From Porodaedalea pini (Eukaryota > Basidiomycota > Agaricomycetes > Hymenochaetales > Hymenochaetaceae): a DNA stretch of 64,000 nucleotides. Position numbers and translations under genes: made by a program. The stretch's first letter is position 1, and each line of letters opens with the position of its first letter. The stretch lies in NCBI GenBank assembly GCA_002794775.1, contig NBAY01000009.1:682001-746000 (forward strand), written 5' to 3'. Positions 54,631 through 64,000 of this stretch are shown piece by piece. A model generated the notes under the pieces. That model searched no databases. It was not told the origin of the DNA and saw only the letters and a program-made list of their open reading frames with translations.

Positions 54631-57388
54631 ATGACATCTCTGCAAGCCGCGCCGGAATGGTCGATCGTCGACTTCATTCATCGAGGACACTGGTGGCGGA
54701 ATAGAGGTGAGCTTCATGCTCTCTCTTTTCGACGCGTCCTGACGCGTCCTAATCATTTTTTGGTACTAGGAATATTGATGCTTAACATCTGCCTCGCGAT
54801 TCCTCTCATGACGTCTTCCATAAACGGGTTTGACTCGTCCTTGGTCAACGGCGCGTCTTCTGCTTACTTCTCAATAAGCTGAATGCGGGTGTTTACTGGT
54901 ATACAAAGGCCTCCAAATTGTGCCTGACTGGCAGTCATACTTTCATCACCCGCAAGGAAAGGCATTAGGTGCGTCTTTTACGGACCCCGTCCCTTGTGAT
55001 TTCTCATTTTGTTTCCTATTTCACTCCGCAACTGTGCAGGCCTCATCAACTCCGCTCAAAACCTGGGCGCGCTGATCGTAAGTCCTCCATTATCACCGTG
55101 TACATCGTATCGAATGTATCTGCTGATTGTCAATACACCTGCGACTATTTCTTGGCCGTCCGATACTGTGTACCTCTACGGATAATGCGCAGGCGATGCC
55201 GTTTACTCCGCTCGCTTCTGACTCACTCGGGCGACGAGCCGCGTTGTTCATAGGATCGTCGATAGTGGTCGCGGGCGTCGCACTCCAATGCGCAGCGCAG
55301 TCCGTGGCGATGTTCGTCGGGGCACGTTTCATGAGTAAGTGCTCTTTTCACGCAGCATGGGGTGCATGACCGAGATTGAGTGAACCTACGGTGCATCGGG
55401 CAGTTGGTTTCGGGCTGGCGTTCGCGTTGAACGCCGCACCGCTCCTTATCACCGAGCTGGCCTATCCCACCCAGGTACGTGCAGCTCTAACACCACAGAG
55501 AAGGGAGGAAGGGAAAGAGAGGCAACTGATTATGATCGTTTCGACATCCGCTTTTCCAGCGCGGCCAATTCACTTCCATATATAACTCGTCTTGGTATAT
55601 GGGAAGCATCATTGGTGAGTAGATTGGGACGCTGAACTCTCCGTCCGGCCCCCCTTTTTTCTCTATGCTTCCTGCGGTGGTCTCGGGTTTTATGTTTCAT
55701 TGTTGTTTTTCTCTTCCGATCATCCCCTATGTTGATGTATATGTGGTCTTATTTCTGTCTCTTCGCCCATTAATCTCCAAACTTAACGGTCTGCTATAGC
55801 TGCATGGGCTTGTTTTGCAGCGTTCAAACGCACAGACGGATCAGCTTGGGCATGGAGGTAAGTTCGTAACTACATGTGTGATTCCAGGGTGTTCTTTATT
55901 CAAGGCCTATTCGGCTCTCAGAATTCCCTCTCTCATCCAAGTACTCGGCTCGCTACTCCAAGTCGTCCTTATCTGGTTCATCCCAGAGAGCCCCCGTTGG
56001 CTTGTCTCCCGCGGACGCGAAGGGCAGGCTGCGCGCACGCTCGCGCGGTTCCATGCTGCGGGTGCGGACGAGCGCGATCCGCTGGTCGTGTTCGAGATGG
56101 CGCAGATCCGGCATGCGCTGAAGATCGAGAAGGAGTATGCGCAGAGCACAAGCTGGCTCGGCCTGCTTGCGACGCCCGGGAATAGAAGACGGCTGCGCAT
56201 CATTATTGCTATTGCGCTGTTCTCGCAGTGGAGGTGCCATTCTTTCGCCCGAGGATTAATCACGTTGAAGAGAGCTGACTGGCCGCTTGACTTTCAGTGG
56301 CAATGGTCTGGTTTCCTACTATATTGATCTTGTACTCATGGGAGTGGGCATCACGAATGCCGGTGTCAAGGCTGAGATTAATGGCGGACTGCAAGTCTGG
56401 AATCTAATCTGCGCCTTCACTGCCGCTATGTTGGTCGACAAGCTCGGTCGTCGGACGTTATTCATCATATCAAATGCTGGAATGTTGATCAGTACGTTGC
56501 CTCTAATTATTATAACGACTAAGATAGCTGAACCAAACACTCTTCAGCATTTTCTATGTGGACGCTTACCACTGCCCTATTCCAAACTCAGGACAACCCA
56601 GATGCAGCGAAAGGTACGCGGCCGGTCAGTTTGCAACAATTAAGCCGAGCTAATGCCTACATTGTCCACTAGCTACTATTGCTATGATATTTCTATTCTT
56701 CTTCTTCTATGATATCGCGTACACACCCATGCTCGTCGCCTATACACTGGAGATCCTCCCCTTCAGCGTCCGCGCGAAGGGTTTTGCTGTTATGGTGAGC
56801 TCACAATCAGTTTCTGAGCTGCTGAAGGACTTCTGATAGTCTGCTTTATCTTGAAGAACATTACCGTATGCCTCACACTCGCTTTCAATCAATTCGTCAA
56901 TCCTTGGGCCTTGGATGCTATTAGCTGGAAATATGTACGCTCTCACAGACCTCATTCCTATGAAACGCATTTTAGTGACTTCCTCTCAAGTATATCGTGT
57001 ATTGTGGATGGTTGGTCTTCGAGCTCGTCTTCGTTCTGCGATACATAATAGAGACGAAAGGTAAATCTCCCATGTATTAATCTCCAACCAAGGTACTCAA
57101 TGCAGTACCTTCCTCTCTCTTCAAGGGCGGACGCTCGAAGAGACAGCAGCGCTCTTCGATGGTGAAGCAGTCCCGCAAGGCCTTGTCGCAATGGGAGGCG
57201 AGGCGGCGACGATGACGATGAGTCGAATTCCGACGTACTACCAAGAAACGACGATCCGTTACGAAAAAGCGGATCCGAGACGCGATATCTACGAACTTGA
57301 GGACTCGCCGAACAAGTCGATGCAATCCTTCGCGTCGCAGAGCGCAGAGTCGGACGTCTTACCATCTTCTTCAAAAGCTTTCCGCTAG
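54631..57388 (+). CDS. MFS sugar transporter (hexose/lactose permease-like)
   Basis: Proton-coupled uptake of a sugar across the plasma membrane is the expected role. ATG 54631 (MTSLQAAPEWSIVDFIHRG) leads into TM1 (GILMLNICLAIPLMTSSING). Family signatures follow: SLGRRAALFIGSSIVVAG, PESPRWLVSRGREGQAARTL, GLVSYYIDLVLMGVGI, VDKLGRRTLFIISN, YTLEILPFSVRAKGFAVM, FNQFVNPWALDAISWKYYIV and IETKGRTLEETAALFDG. These match the sugar-transporter family, in fungi often annotated as lactose permease-like. About ten short introns interrupt it. One intron (54852 to about 54921) seems to use a GC donor after AACG, because no GT donor keeps NG-LQIVPDW in frame. The C-terminal tail is Ser-rich and cytoplasmic. 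The substrate cannot be read from sequence. Confidence 0.88.
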
Positions 57389-57645
57389 TTTTCTGTCTTT
57401 CCCCCCTTTCCATTATTTATCCTGCTTGTTTCGTGGACATTCGATTTCTTTGTTGTATGTGCATTGCTCAATACCTTCCTTATTCTTCTTGTTATTCACC
57501 GTTACTATGCTATTTTTACGCCGGGACATTTCACATTGTTCTGGGATTGTAAAGAAGTAGTAAAAACAAAACAAAACAATCATGTATAAGTAGTTCAACA
57601 CCGCATGCTTCTTCGGAGACATGAAAGGTCTCGCCTCGTACCCAG

Positions 57646-60337
57646 TCAGGATTCAATAACCCATACCGCTACTCCACCCTCAGGACACGGGAACGTCGCC
57701 CAACCATCGGTGGAAATCACAATACTCCTCGACTCACCCCCAACAGGTCCCGGTATTTGACTTGTGCTTCGAAACGCTTCTGCCAATAGATTAGGTTGGA
57801 TCCTTCCGAGGAGGTATATGTTCATGAGAGACGGACCTTATGGGCTGAAGTGGGTGCTTTCATCCGAATCTCTTCGCCATGTTCATCGGTGGCTTTGAGC
57901 TGGTCTGCCTTCGACGCACCTACGCCCGGGGAGGTCGGTTCACTGCCAAGATAACAGGCAATGCATGAGTAATTGAACTTTTGAGCCGTCAAACTGAGGC
58001 CGGGAGCCTCAACCTTGACTCCAAACCTCACCTCATGACGTCTCCGGCACCTATGCTGGAGCGAAGGACGACTGCGCAGCCCGGACGGCGTGCATCCCCG
58101 GAGCGCACGAATCCGATGCAGTCCCGATACCGGAAGTAATCCGTCGTGGAGCCATATGCGAAGTTCTTCCGCGCTCGAATGAGTAGCTCCAGTTTTGGCC
58201 CGATGCGCGGGTCATAGCACTCTTTGTTGGGATAAAGGTCGCCATAAAAGATGCATCTGGCATATGACTCTTCGTTAGACGGACAGAGACGCATGCACAA
58301 CTGTACACGCACGGGAAGCCGTTCATTCGTAGCAGAATCAGTGCGTACGCTTGAAGCTTAAAACCGGGGTAGACCTGCATCTCGCATTCAGCCTGAGCCT
58401 TTTTGATAGGGTATGAACAAGACGTTATTACCCAGCTTTCCAGCGATTGCCCAATTTCCTGTCAAAAATTCAATTAGAAATTCAATATGGATGAAGCACG
58501 GCTCTTTACTGTACTAGAGGCGTTTTTCAGTAAAGGCGGCGTGGAACTAACAAGCTAACTCACTCGTGATTATCGACAAAGGTCACAGCCTCCCAAGGTC
58601 GTTTTCCAACAAGCGTATCCTTAAGTATGTGACGCAAATCGAATTCCGGGCCTTGTTTGCTTGCATTGTGCAGATTATAGTGTAGTGGGACGTCGAAAAA
58701 CGAAGTCTGGAAGAGAGCGCAAGTTCAAAGATTTACAGATCCTGTGGCGCCACAGAACAATTGGTGTTTGCTCACCGATCCTCGCAACGCAGCAATATAG
58801 TGTTCTAGAATGTTGACACTGCCAAATTGGAGAACCAAACTATGTTCAAAATACCTGATCTGCAAAATTAAATAACACTAACTCTCTGGACCAGAATTCC
58901 GAGACTGCAAAGAGATCTGGCCTTTTGGTCGTCTTCTTCGTACGTTCGAGCTGAGCAAACAACTCAGTATATGCCGGGGATGAGGAGTGAGCGACTGACA
59001 AACTCTCGCAGAAATCTTCGGTCGTAGTGCTTCATGGCATCCATCCTGAAGCCAGCCGCTCCTGTTTGCTGAAAAGGGATGAGCGAAAAGAGATTAAACG
59101 TGCTTTAAAAAACGAGAGCAGCACTTCAAGGATCCAAGTGCCCCACTTGAACAGGTCTTCCTTAACATCGGACTGACGATGATCAATCTGGACAACCGGT
59201 TAGCTTCTTGCACGGAAGACCAGTAAGTTGAATTCACATCGCAGCCAAGAAGGTAATCGTAGTTTCCTAGCTCATCGGCTACATATTTGGACCACCCGTT
59301 CCTCCCAGGTCCATTAATGTAGAATACCCCTTTAGTCTTGGTTTTGGCATCCCAATCGACTCCTACTTAAGATTTCAGAGGATGACAAAATGCATCAAGA
59401 TCAAACTCCCGTATACCTGAGAAATGACGATAATTCCACTTCATGGTGCTGTACTAGGGAGAGTATTAGAGATTGTTACTATACTTTACTCATTCACATA
59501 CCTTATTGCCTCTTCCGGGAAAATTATACACTGTCCATGCCTGGAGTGAAAGTGGTTGAGCTGCCGAAACAGGTAAGAAAGTTGACCTCACTACCTCTAT
59601 TTCCTTGGAGGGGCCTTTGGCAACGAGCCGATTGATTTCTTCTACGGCGACAGCTTCGACCGTCTCTTTTCCATCTGCGCCGCACTTGTGCTACGAATTC
59701 TGATGTCAACGACTTGTCTCTCGCTACAAAAGCTTCCTTTACCAACATTAAAAATGGCGTCAACGATTGTTCCAATACCATGAGATTTTGCAACAGAACA
59801 AGCCTGGATAAGCTCTTCCTTCGTGCCCCAGCGAGTTCTAACAGTGTTTTTCTGGTCAAACTCGCCGAGATCCCACTATTAGAAGAATCAGTATGATGTT
59901 ATCCAGTCATTAAAGAGCTGGACGCACAAGATCATATACATCATAGCCGACGCTCTGAAAGATATAAGCATAAGCGGCCAGATCCCTTGCCCGTTACGAC
60001 GACTAATGAATATTCACGTTATCGGAAGCACCTTTTGACATCGGGGGAAGCCATACATGCGTCACCCCTAGGTCCTTAAGGCGTGGAACTTCCTGTTCAA
60101 AGTGCCTCCACCAGCTTGTATGTTCGTCGCCCTGACTTTCCCAAGTATAAAATTGCATCTAAATTAGCAACATATTAATAAGTATAAATTGGGACAGGGC
60201 TAGAAAGGAGGATTGTATACCATTAATGGATTCTGTTCCCAATTAACAGGATGTAGAGCCATTTTCTTCAATGAAGGCGTATGCCATGGCCATATCATGT
60301 CAAAGACGGGTCCGATGAACTTTCCCAAAGTATCCAT
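57646..60337 (-). CDS. Intracellular GH13 alpha-amylase
   Basis: Hydrolyses alpha-1,4 glucan, probably cytosolic because no signal peptide is seen: ATG 60337 begins MDTLGKFIGPVFDMIWPWHT. Exons hold MQFYTWESQGDEHTSWW, VTHVWLPPMSKGASDNV, SVGYDVYDL then WDLGEFDQKNTVRTRWGTKE, IVDAIFNHKCGADGKET (region I), WTVYNFPGRGNKY, GFRMDAMKHYDRRF (region II with the nucleophile Asp near 59040), FAVSEFWS (general acid Glu near 58900) and TFVDNHD across a splice site near 58565 (third Asp). The end is TDGWATFPCPEGGVAVWVIE before TGA 57648-57646. The motif forms match the bacterial-like GH13_5 group found in fungi. Exons between 58030 and 57740 are not resolved. More than ten introns interrupt it. Confidence 0.88.
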
Positions 60338-61218
60338 AGCCGTTTATGTCACTCGAGTCTGACCGTGTATATCTGGAGAAAGCTGTAGCCTGCAGGTGGT
60401 CTAGAGGTGTCCGCTGCTATAAATCTCAGCGTATGAAAAGTAGCAACGTCAACCGAAGCGTCGAATCGCCTTCTTTTCCTCGTCTTGTCTGCTCAAAAGC
60501 GTGACTCGGATATTTCGATGATGGACTTCGCGAAGCGAGCTTAAGTTTGCCGCAGAGCTTGAAGTTGGAAGTTCGCCTCGGAACTGCCTAAATAGGATTT
60601 ACGTTGTAACTCCGCAGACTCTTTTTAATTCACATTTTCGCTTCAATTTTTCTTCATCCGTCGTCCACCACTGCTGCAGCGTCTCCGCTCGCGTTCCGCG
60701 GGCTGTGAGGCCCTGGTTTGGCAAATCTTCACTTTTCTTATGTGGTGGCCGAGATTGACAAGCCTCCTTAATCGCTCTGATCGCGCTCAATTCACGTTGA
60801 TACGGAGTTTCATGACGTGGCGACATACCTTGTCTAAGTTGTTCTTGAATGTATGCTATAACCTTATTCGTCACCATATTGTGTTGCTGGTTGTTATTAT
60901 GCTGCATTTGAGGTGCGAACTTGATCCAGTTTAGTGAGCGTGCTTTGAAGTAGGAAGGTTTGGAGTTGTGAATAACCATTCCTACAAATCTGCATGATCC
61001 ACGACTAGTATATCTAGCTGGTATTCCAATATCAGGGAGCTTGGACATGGCTGTCCAACGTCTTTGCTTTTGGTCTACAGTGTAAAGCGAAGTTCCGAGT
61101 CTTTTTCGCGGTCTAGGGGGAGGTCACGTGTTTGCCACGAGCGTGTCGCGTCGCGTCGTCCTTTCGTTTGAACTTGAGGGCCATTGAAGCTCCTTCTCAC
61201 TCTCACACGTCGATCGCC
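60338..61218. other. Divergent intergenic region, with a doubtful 149-codon frame on the minus strand
   Basis: About 880 bases lie between the divergent amylase and coiled-coil gene starts. A frame at 61048-60599 (-) begins MSKLPDIGIPARYTSRG and is K/R/Q-rich, with no recognised domain. A small gene there cannot be excluded, but nothing supports one. Confidence 0.3.
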
Positions 61219-63460
61219 ATGGCGCTCGTAGGTCGAAGCCCCGTTCGAGTCACGGCCGCTCCGTCGACGGCTCCCCAGGAGGCGATGGCGGCGTCCTTAC
61301 AGGCGCACATCGATGAGCTAGTCCAGAAGAATCGTACATGCGAACACACCATACGGCGGCTCCAACAAACTCTAGCTGACGAGAAGGAACGAGGTATCGA
61401 TGTTGTTTCGCGTCTCAAGGCCGCATCGCTTCAGGAGCGCGAGGAATGGCGCGAAGGCTGTGACTCACTGCTCGCGAGCCACCGAATTGTGCACCTCCGC
61501 ACGCGCAACGAGCTCGATAAGGAGCGTCTGAACGTCTTACTAGAGAGGGAGGAGAACCGGAGGGAGCGGATCAACATCCTTCATCGTGATTACAGGCTCA
61601 CGCTCTTCCAGGCGAAGGAATCTGACCTTGAGGCCAAGATCGCGACGCTAGAGGACGTCTTGGAAGATCTTACGGAAGAGCACGAGCAGGATGCGCGGGA
61701 GTACATGGAGAGGATCACCGTACTTGAGAAGGACTCACAGAGGGCAAATACACTTCACAAAGAGGTTGCCTCCCAGTTGAAAGCTAGAGAAGCTGAGTTT
61801 GCATCTTTACAGGTTCGTCGTTATTGCTGTATTCGGTACAAATCTATGAATGAATCATTTTTGCATGGTAGTCCGAGGTGGCCACTCTAAGGAGAGAAAG
61901 TGCTACTATGAAAGCCTCGTCTGAGTCATCTTCTTTGAAACTGGAGCGGGCGATGCTTCAGCTTGAAGGCGCAAAGACAAATCTCACTGAACTGGAAAGT
62001 ACGAACGCAGAGCTCAAGCGCACGAATGCGGACCTCAAACGACAACTGGACGGGTGGCAAAATCTGGAGACGAAAGGTGGCGCTGAGGCGGAAGAAATGC
62101 GGAAGCGGCGGATCGAGCTGGAAGTGCAGGTGAAGGAACTGCAAGGTAGGGTGAAAGAATTGGAGAAATCCGAGAAGGACGGCGCGAAGGCATTAGAGAA
62201 AGAACGGAACAAGGTCGAGAAGCTGAAGAGAGAGAACGATCGGATGGCTGTTGGTTTCCTTTCTGTTTCTCTCGAGAAAAGTATTTTTACTCATGTGCAA
62301 CACAGGAGGTCACTGAAGACGCGCAGTCCATAGCGAAGAAAGCTCAAGATGAATATGACGGCGCGGCAAAGCAGTTGCGCACAGCTCAAAGGCTCGTAGA
62401 AAAACTTCAGAGTGAGAAACTGGCAAAGGATCATGGCCGAAAGGTAGCTGCCTTGATTTCGGTGCTCTAGGTTTCAAGCTGACCTTGACTTGAAAGGGGA
62501 AGAAACCAGCACATGAGATCGAGCTGCCTGCTAGCGATGTCGAAGCCGAAAGTCTTGATCCCTCGGAACGAGAAGTTGAAAAGGTTCTTACCCCAGCGCA
62601 CAAACCTCGTATTCGTCCTCGGCCTGCCTTCAAGGGAAAGAAGGCAGAGAAGATACAAGAACCTGCTGAAGAGCAGGAGGAAGAAGAGGCGCCACGGCCT
62701 ACCGAGCCTCGAGTCCGAACCAAGTCCGCCAATCGGATACAGAAGACTGAAGAAGTCGCCAGCGCTGCTGAACAGGATGAAGACGAAGTGCCACAGACTA
62801 AACGTGCTGGCAAGGCTCAGGCTCGAGCGAAGGAGGAGAGCTTCAATACTGCCCGCAAGCGCAAGGACAAATCTCCTATTGAATCGGAGCGCGACGAAGT
62901 GCCAGAAGAGGAAGTCGAAGAGGAGCCTCCAAGAAAAAGTAAAGACAAGGGGAAGAAGAAGGCGGCCGCACCTCCCAGCGAGTCCAACGACGAACCCAAA
63001 GTAAAGACGAAGGACAAGGCGAACAAACGCGAGAAGACCGATGTAAGCGACGAAGACGAAGCACCCAAGAACCACGGCGCAAAGGTGAGACAGAAATCAA
63101 AAGACGTCAGGGAAGAAGGTGCAAATTCTCGGCCTTCGAGTCAGCCGAAAGCTCGTAAACCGAGCTCTAGTCAGGGTCCGCGAATAAAGGTTGTGGATAG
63201 CGGGGACGATGCAGGAGTGCAGCCAAAAAAGAAAAAGAAAAGGCTGTTCCCTCCATCACAAGCTGAGACTTTCCCGTGGGACGTTCTGCCAAAGGTAAGA
63301 TCTACTTGTTTGCCTACTCTGAATAACACTAGTACTAAACTATGTACAGGGCGACGGCGGTTTAAATATTCCGACTCAGCTATCGCCCGTGAAAGAGACG
63401 GATGCCGTGCCAGCACGTTCTGTGTTTGGAAAAGTAGGTTCCGCCTTGGGATTTAGATGA
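61219..63460 (+). CDS. Coiled-coil protein with basic/acidic disordered C-terminus
   Basis: Five exons fit: 61219-61812, 61872-62249, 62306-62443, 62497-63294 and 63350-63460. ATG 61219 (MALVGRSPVRVTAAPSTA). Residues from about 30 to 400 are almost entirely coiled-coil heptads (for example HIDELVQKNRTCEHTIRRLQ, KLERAMLQLEGAKTNLTELE, RKRRIELEVQVKELQGRVKE). The C-terminal 350 residues are disordered with alternating acidic and lysine/arginine blocks, such as KSKDKGKKKAAAPP and QPKKKKKRLFPPSQ, consistent with nuclear location. The last exon ends SVFGKVGSALGFR. A structural or chromatin-associated role is possible. I do not recognise the family. Confidence 0.65.
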
Positions 63461-63669
63461 CGTGTGAGCAAGCATTTATTTTACGATCTGTGTACTTGGT
63501 TTGTACGATGAGAACCGAGTCGTTAGGACTCTGAGTCGTGTTTTGAACTCCGCCTGAAATAGGCGCTTCACGTTCGTGGGAATTCTTTTCTCATTCAGAA
63601 CGTGTTTTTCGACTCAGCTTGATGTGAACAAGTCGCTTCACTCTTGACCACACCATCGTCGATGTCTTT

Positions 63670-64000
63670 ATGAGCGGCCAACATAGCGACGGCGACTCAG
63701 ACTCGCTTTTTGGGTCACCGCCACCCTCGCCTGCACCTGCATTTAATAGAGGTGGGTCACCGCTGCTTGCGCTGCCGGGCAGCTTAGGCGCAACCTGCGC
63801 AGTATTGCCAAAAAATGTGGGGACCATTGCACTTCCTGGTTCCCATAACAGTTCTGAACTTGTAGTCAGCCTGCCAGCATCTCCTCCGAGGACACAAGCT
63901 GCTCAGCCAGCTCAGCCAGCGCCCCGTCAGATACGTTTTGCGGAGTGGATCGGGCCGAGGGCGACCTCGCTACCCGCGACCGATTTCAGGCAGGCTAAGC
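63670..64000 (+). CDS. 5' part of a gene running off the right edge
   Basis: ATG 63670 (MSGQHSDGDSDSLFGSPPPS) opens a frame that stays open to the window end. It is Pro/Ser/Ala/Gln-rich and disordered so far, with AAQPAQPAPRQIRFAEWIG near the edge. No domain is visible in 110 residues. An unrelated intergenic stretch is possible, but the uninterrupted frame and composition favour coding. Confidence 0.5.
   Translation, partial: MSGQHSDGDSDSLFGSPPPSPAPAFNRGGSPLLALPGSLGATCAVLPKNVGTIALPGSHNSSELVVSLPASPPRTQAAQPAQPAPRQIRFAEWIGPRATSLPATDFRQAK

Noticed and set aside
1..64000. CRISPR arrays, rRNA, tRNA genes or bacterial-type operons
   Set aside because: No regularly spaced repeats, no tRNA-like cloverleaf with the B-box consensus noticed, and gene structure is eukaryotic with spliceosomal introns.

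Overview
The window looks like nuclear DNA of a filamentous basidiomycete, most likely an agaricomycete. Almost every gene is cut by short GT-AG introns of about 45-80 bases. The set includes fungal families (Svf1, Snu66, a Rom2-type RhoGEF, Ser-rich GPI proteins, an agaricomycete-type seven-TM protein). The transposons are a fungal LINE and Ty3-type chromoviruses. No rRNA, tRNA or CRISPR was seen. Exon borders were derived by hand from reading frame, splice consensus and family resemblance.

Left arm (1-24 kb), mostly housekeeping genes: Svf1-like protein with an apparent one-base frameshift (-), EF-hand/coiled-coil protein with an acidic tail (-), a hypothetical gene (-), an Acl4-like TPR chaperone for ribosomal protein L4 (+), an RMND1/Rmd1 (DUF155) mitochondrial protein (-), Snu66/SART1 of the U4/U6.U5 tri-snRNP (+), a glutamine-rich protein (+), the RNase H2 catalytic subunit (-), two hypothetical genes (+), an ERp38-like protein disulfide isomerase (-) and a seven-TM protein (-). 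A decayed copy of the PDI gene's 5' end lies at about 24.2 kb.

Centre (24.4-42.7 kb), a three-layer transposon nest. A LINE (+ strand; ORF1 with zinc knuckles, ORF2 with endonuclease, reverse transcriptase and RNase H) was split inside its RNase H domain by a chromovirus (29280-41810, minus strand, 5-bp duplication CCTTG). That element was split inside gag by a second element of the same family (33542-39770, 5-bp duplication TCGGC). The LTR elements show two translation and replication signals. The first is an 11-base self-complementarity between the primer-binding site and the predicted RNA 5' end, the arrangement of Tf1-type self-priming. The second is a GGGTTTT slippery heptamer followed after 6 nt by a stem, leading in the -1 frame into Pol. 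The LINE joins its ORFs through an overlapping TAATG. All five differences within the two LTR pairs, and the nonsense change in gag, are CpG transitions.

Right arm (43-64 kb): a Sqt1/AAMP WD40 chaperone for ribosomal protein L10 (+), a Rom2-like Rho1 GEF (-), a TDP2-like phosphodiesterase (+), a Ser-rich GPI-anchored wall protein with a probable 2-nt microexon (+), an MFS sugar transporter (+), an intracellular GH13 alpha-amylase (-), a coiled-coil/basic nuclear-type protein (+), and the start of another gene running off the end. Two dedicated ribosomal-protein chaperones (Acl4 and Sqt1 types) sit in the same window but are far apart, and nothing suggests co-regulation.
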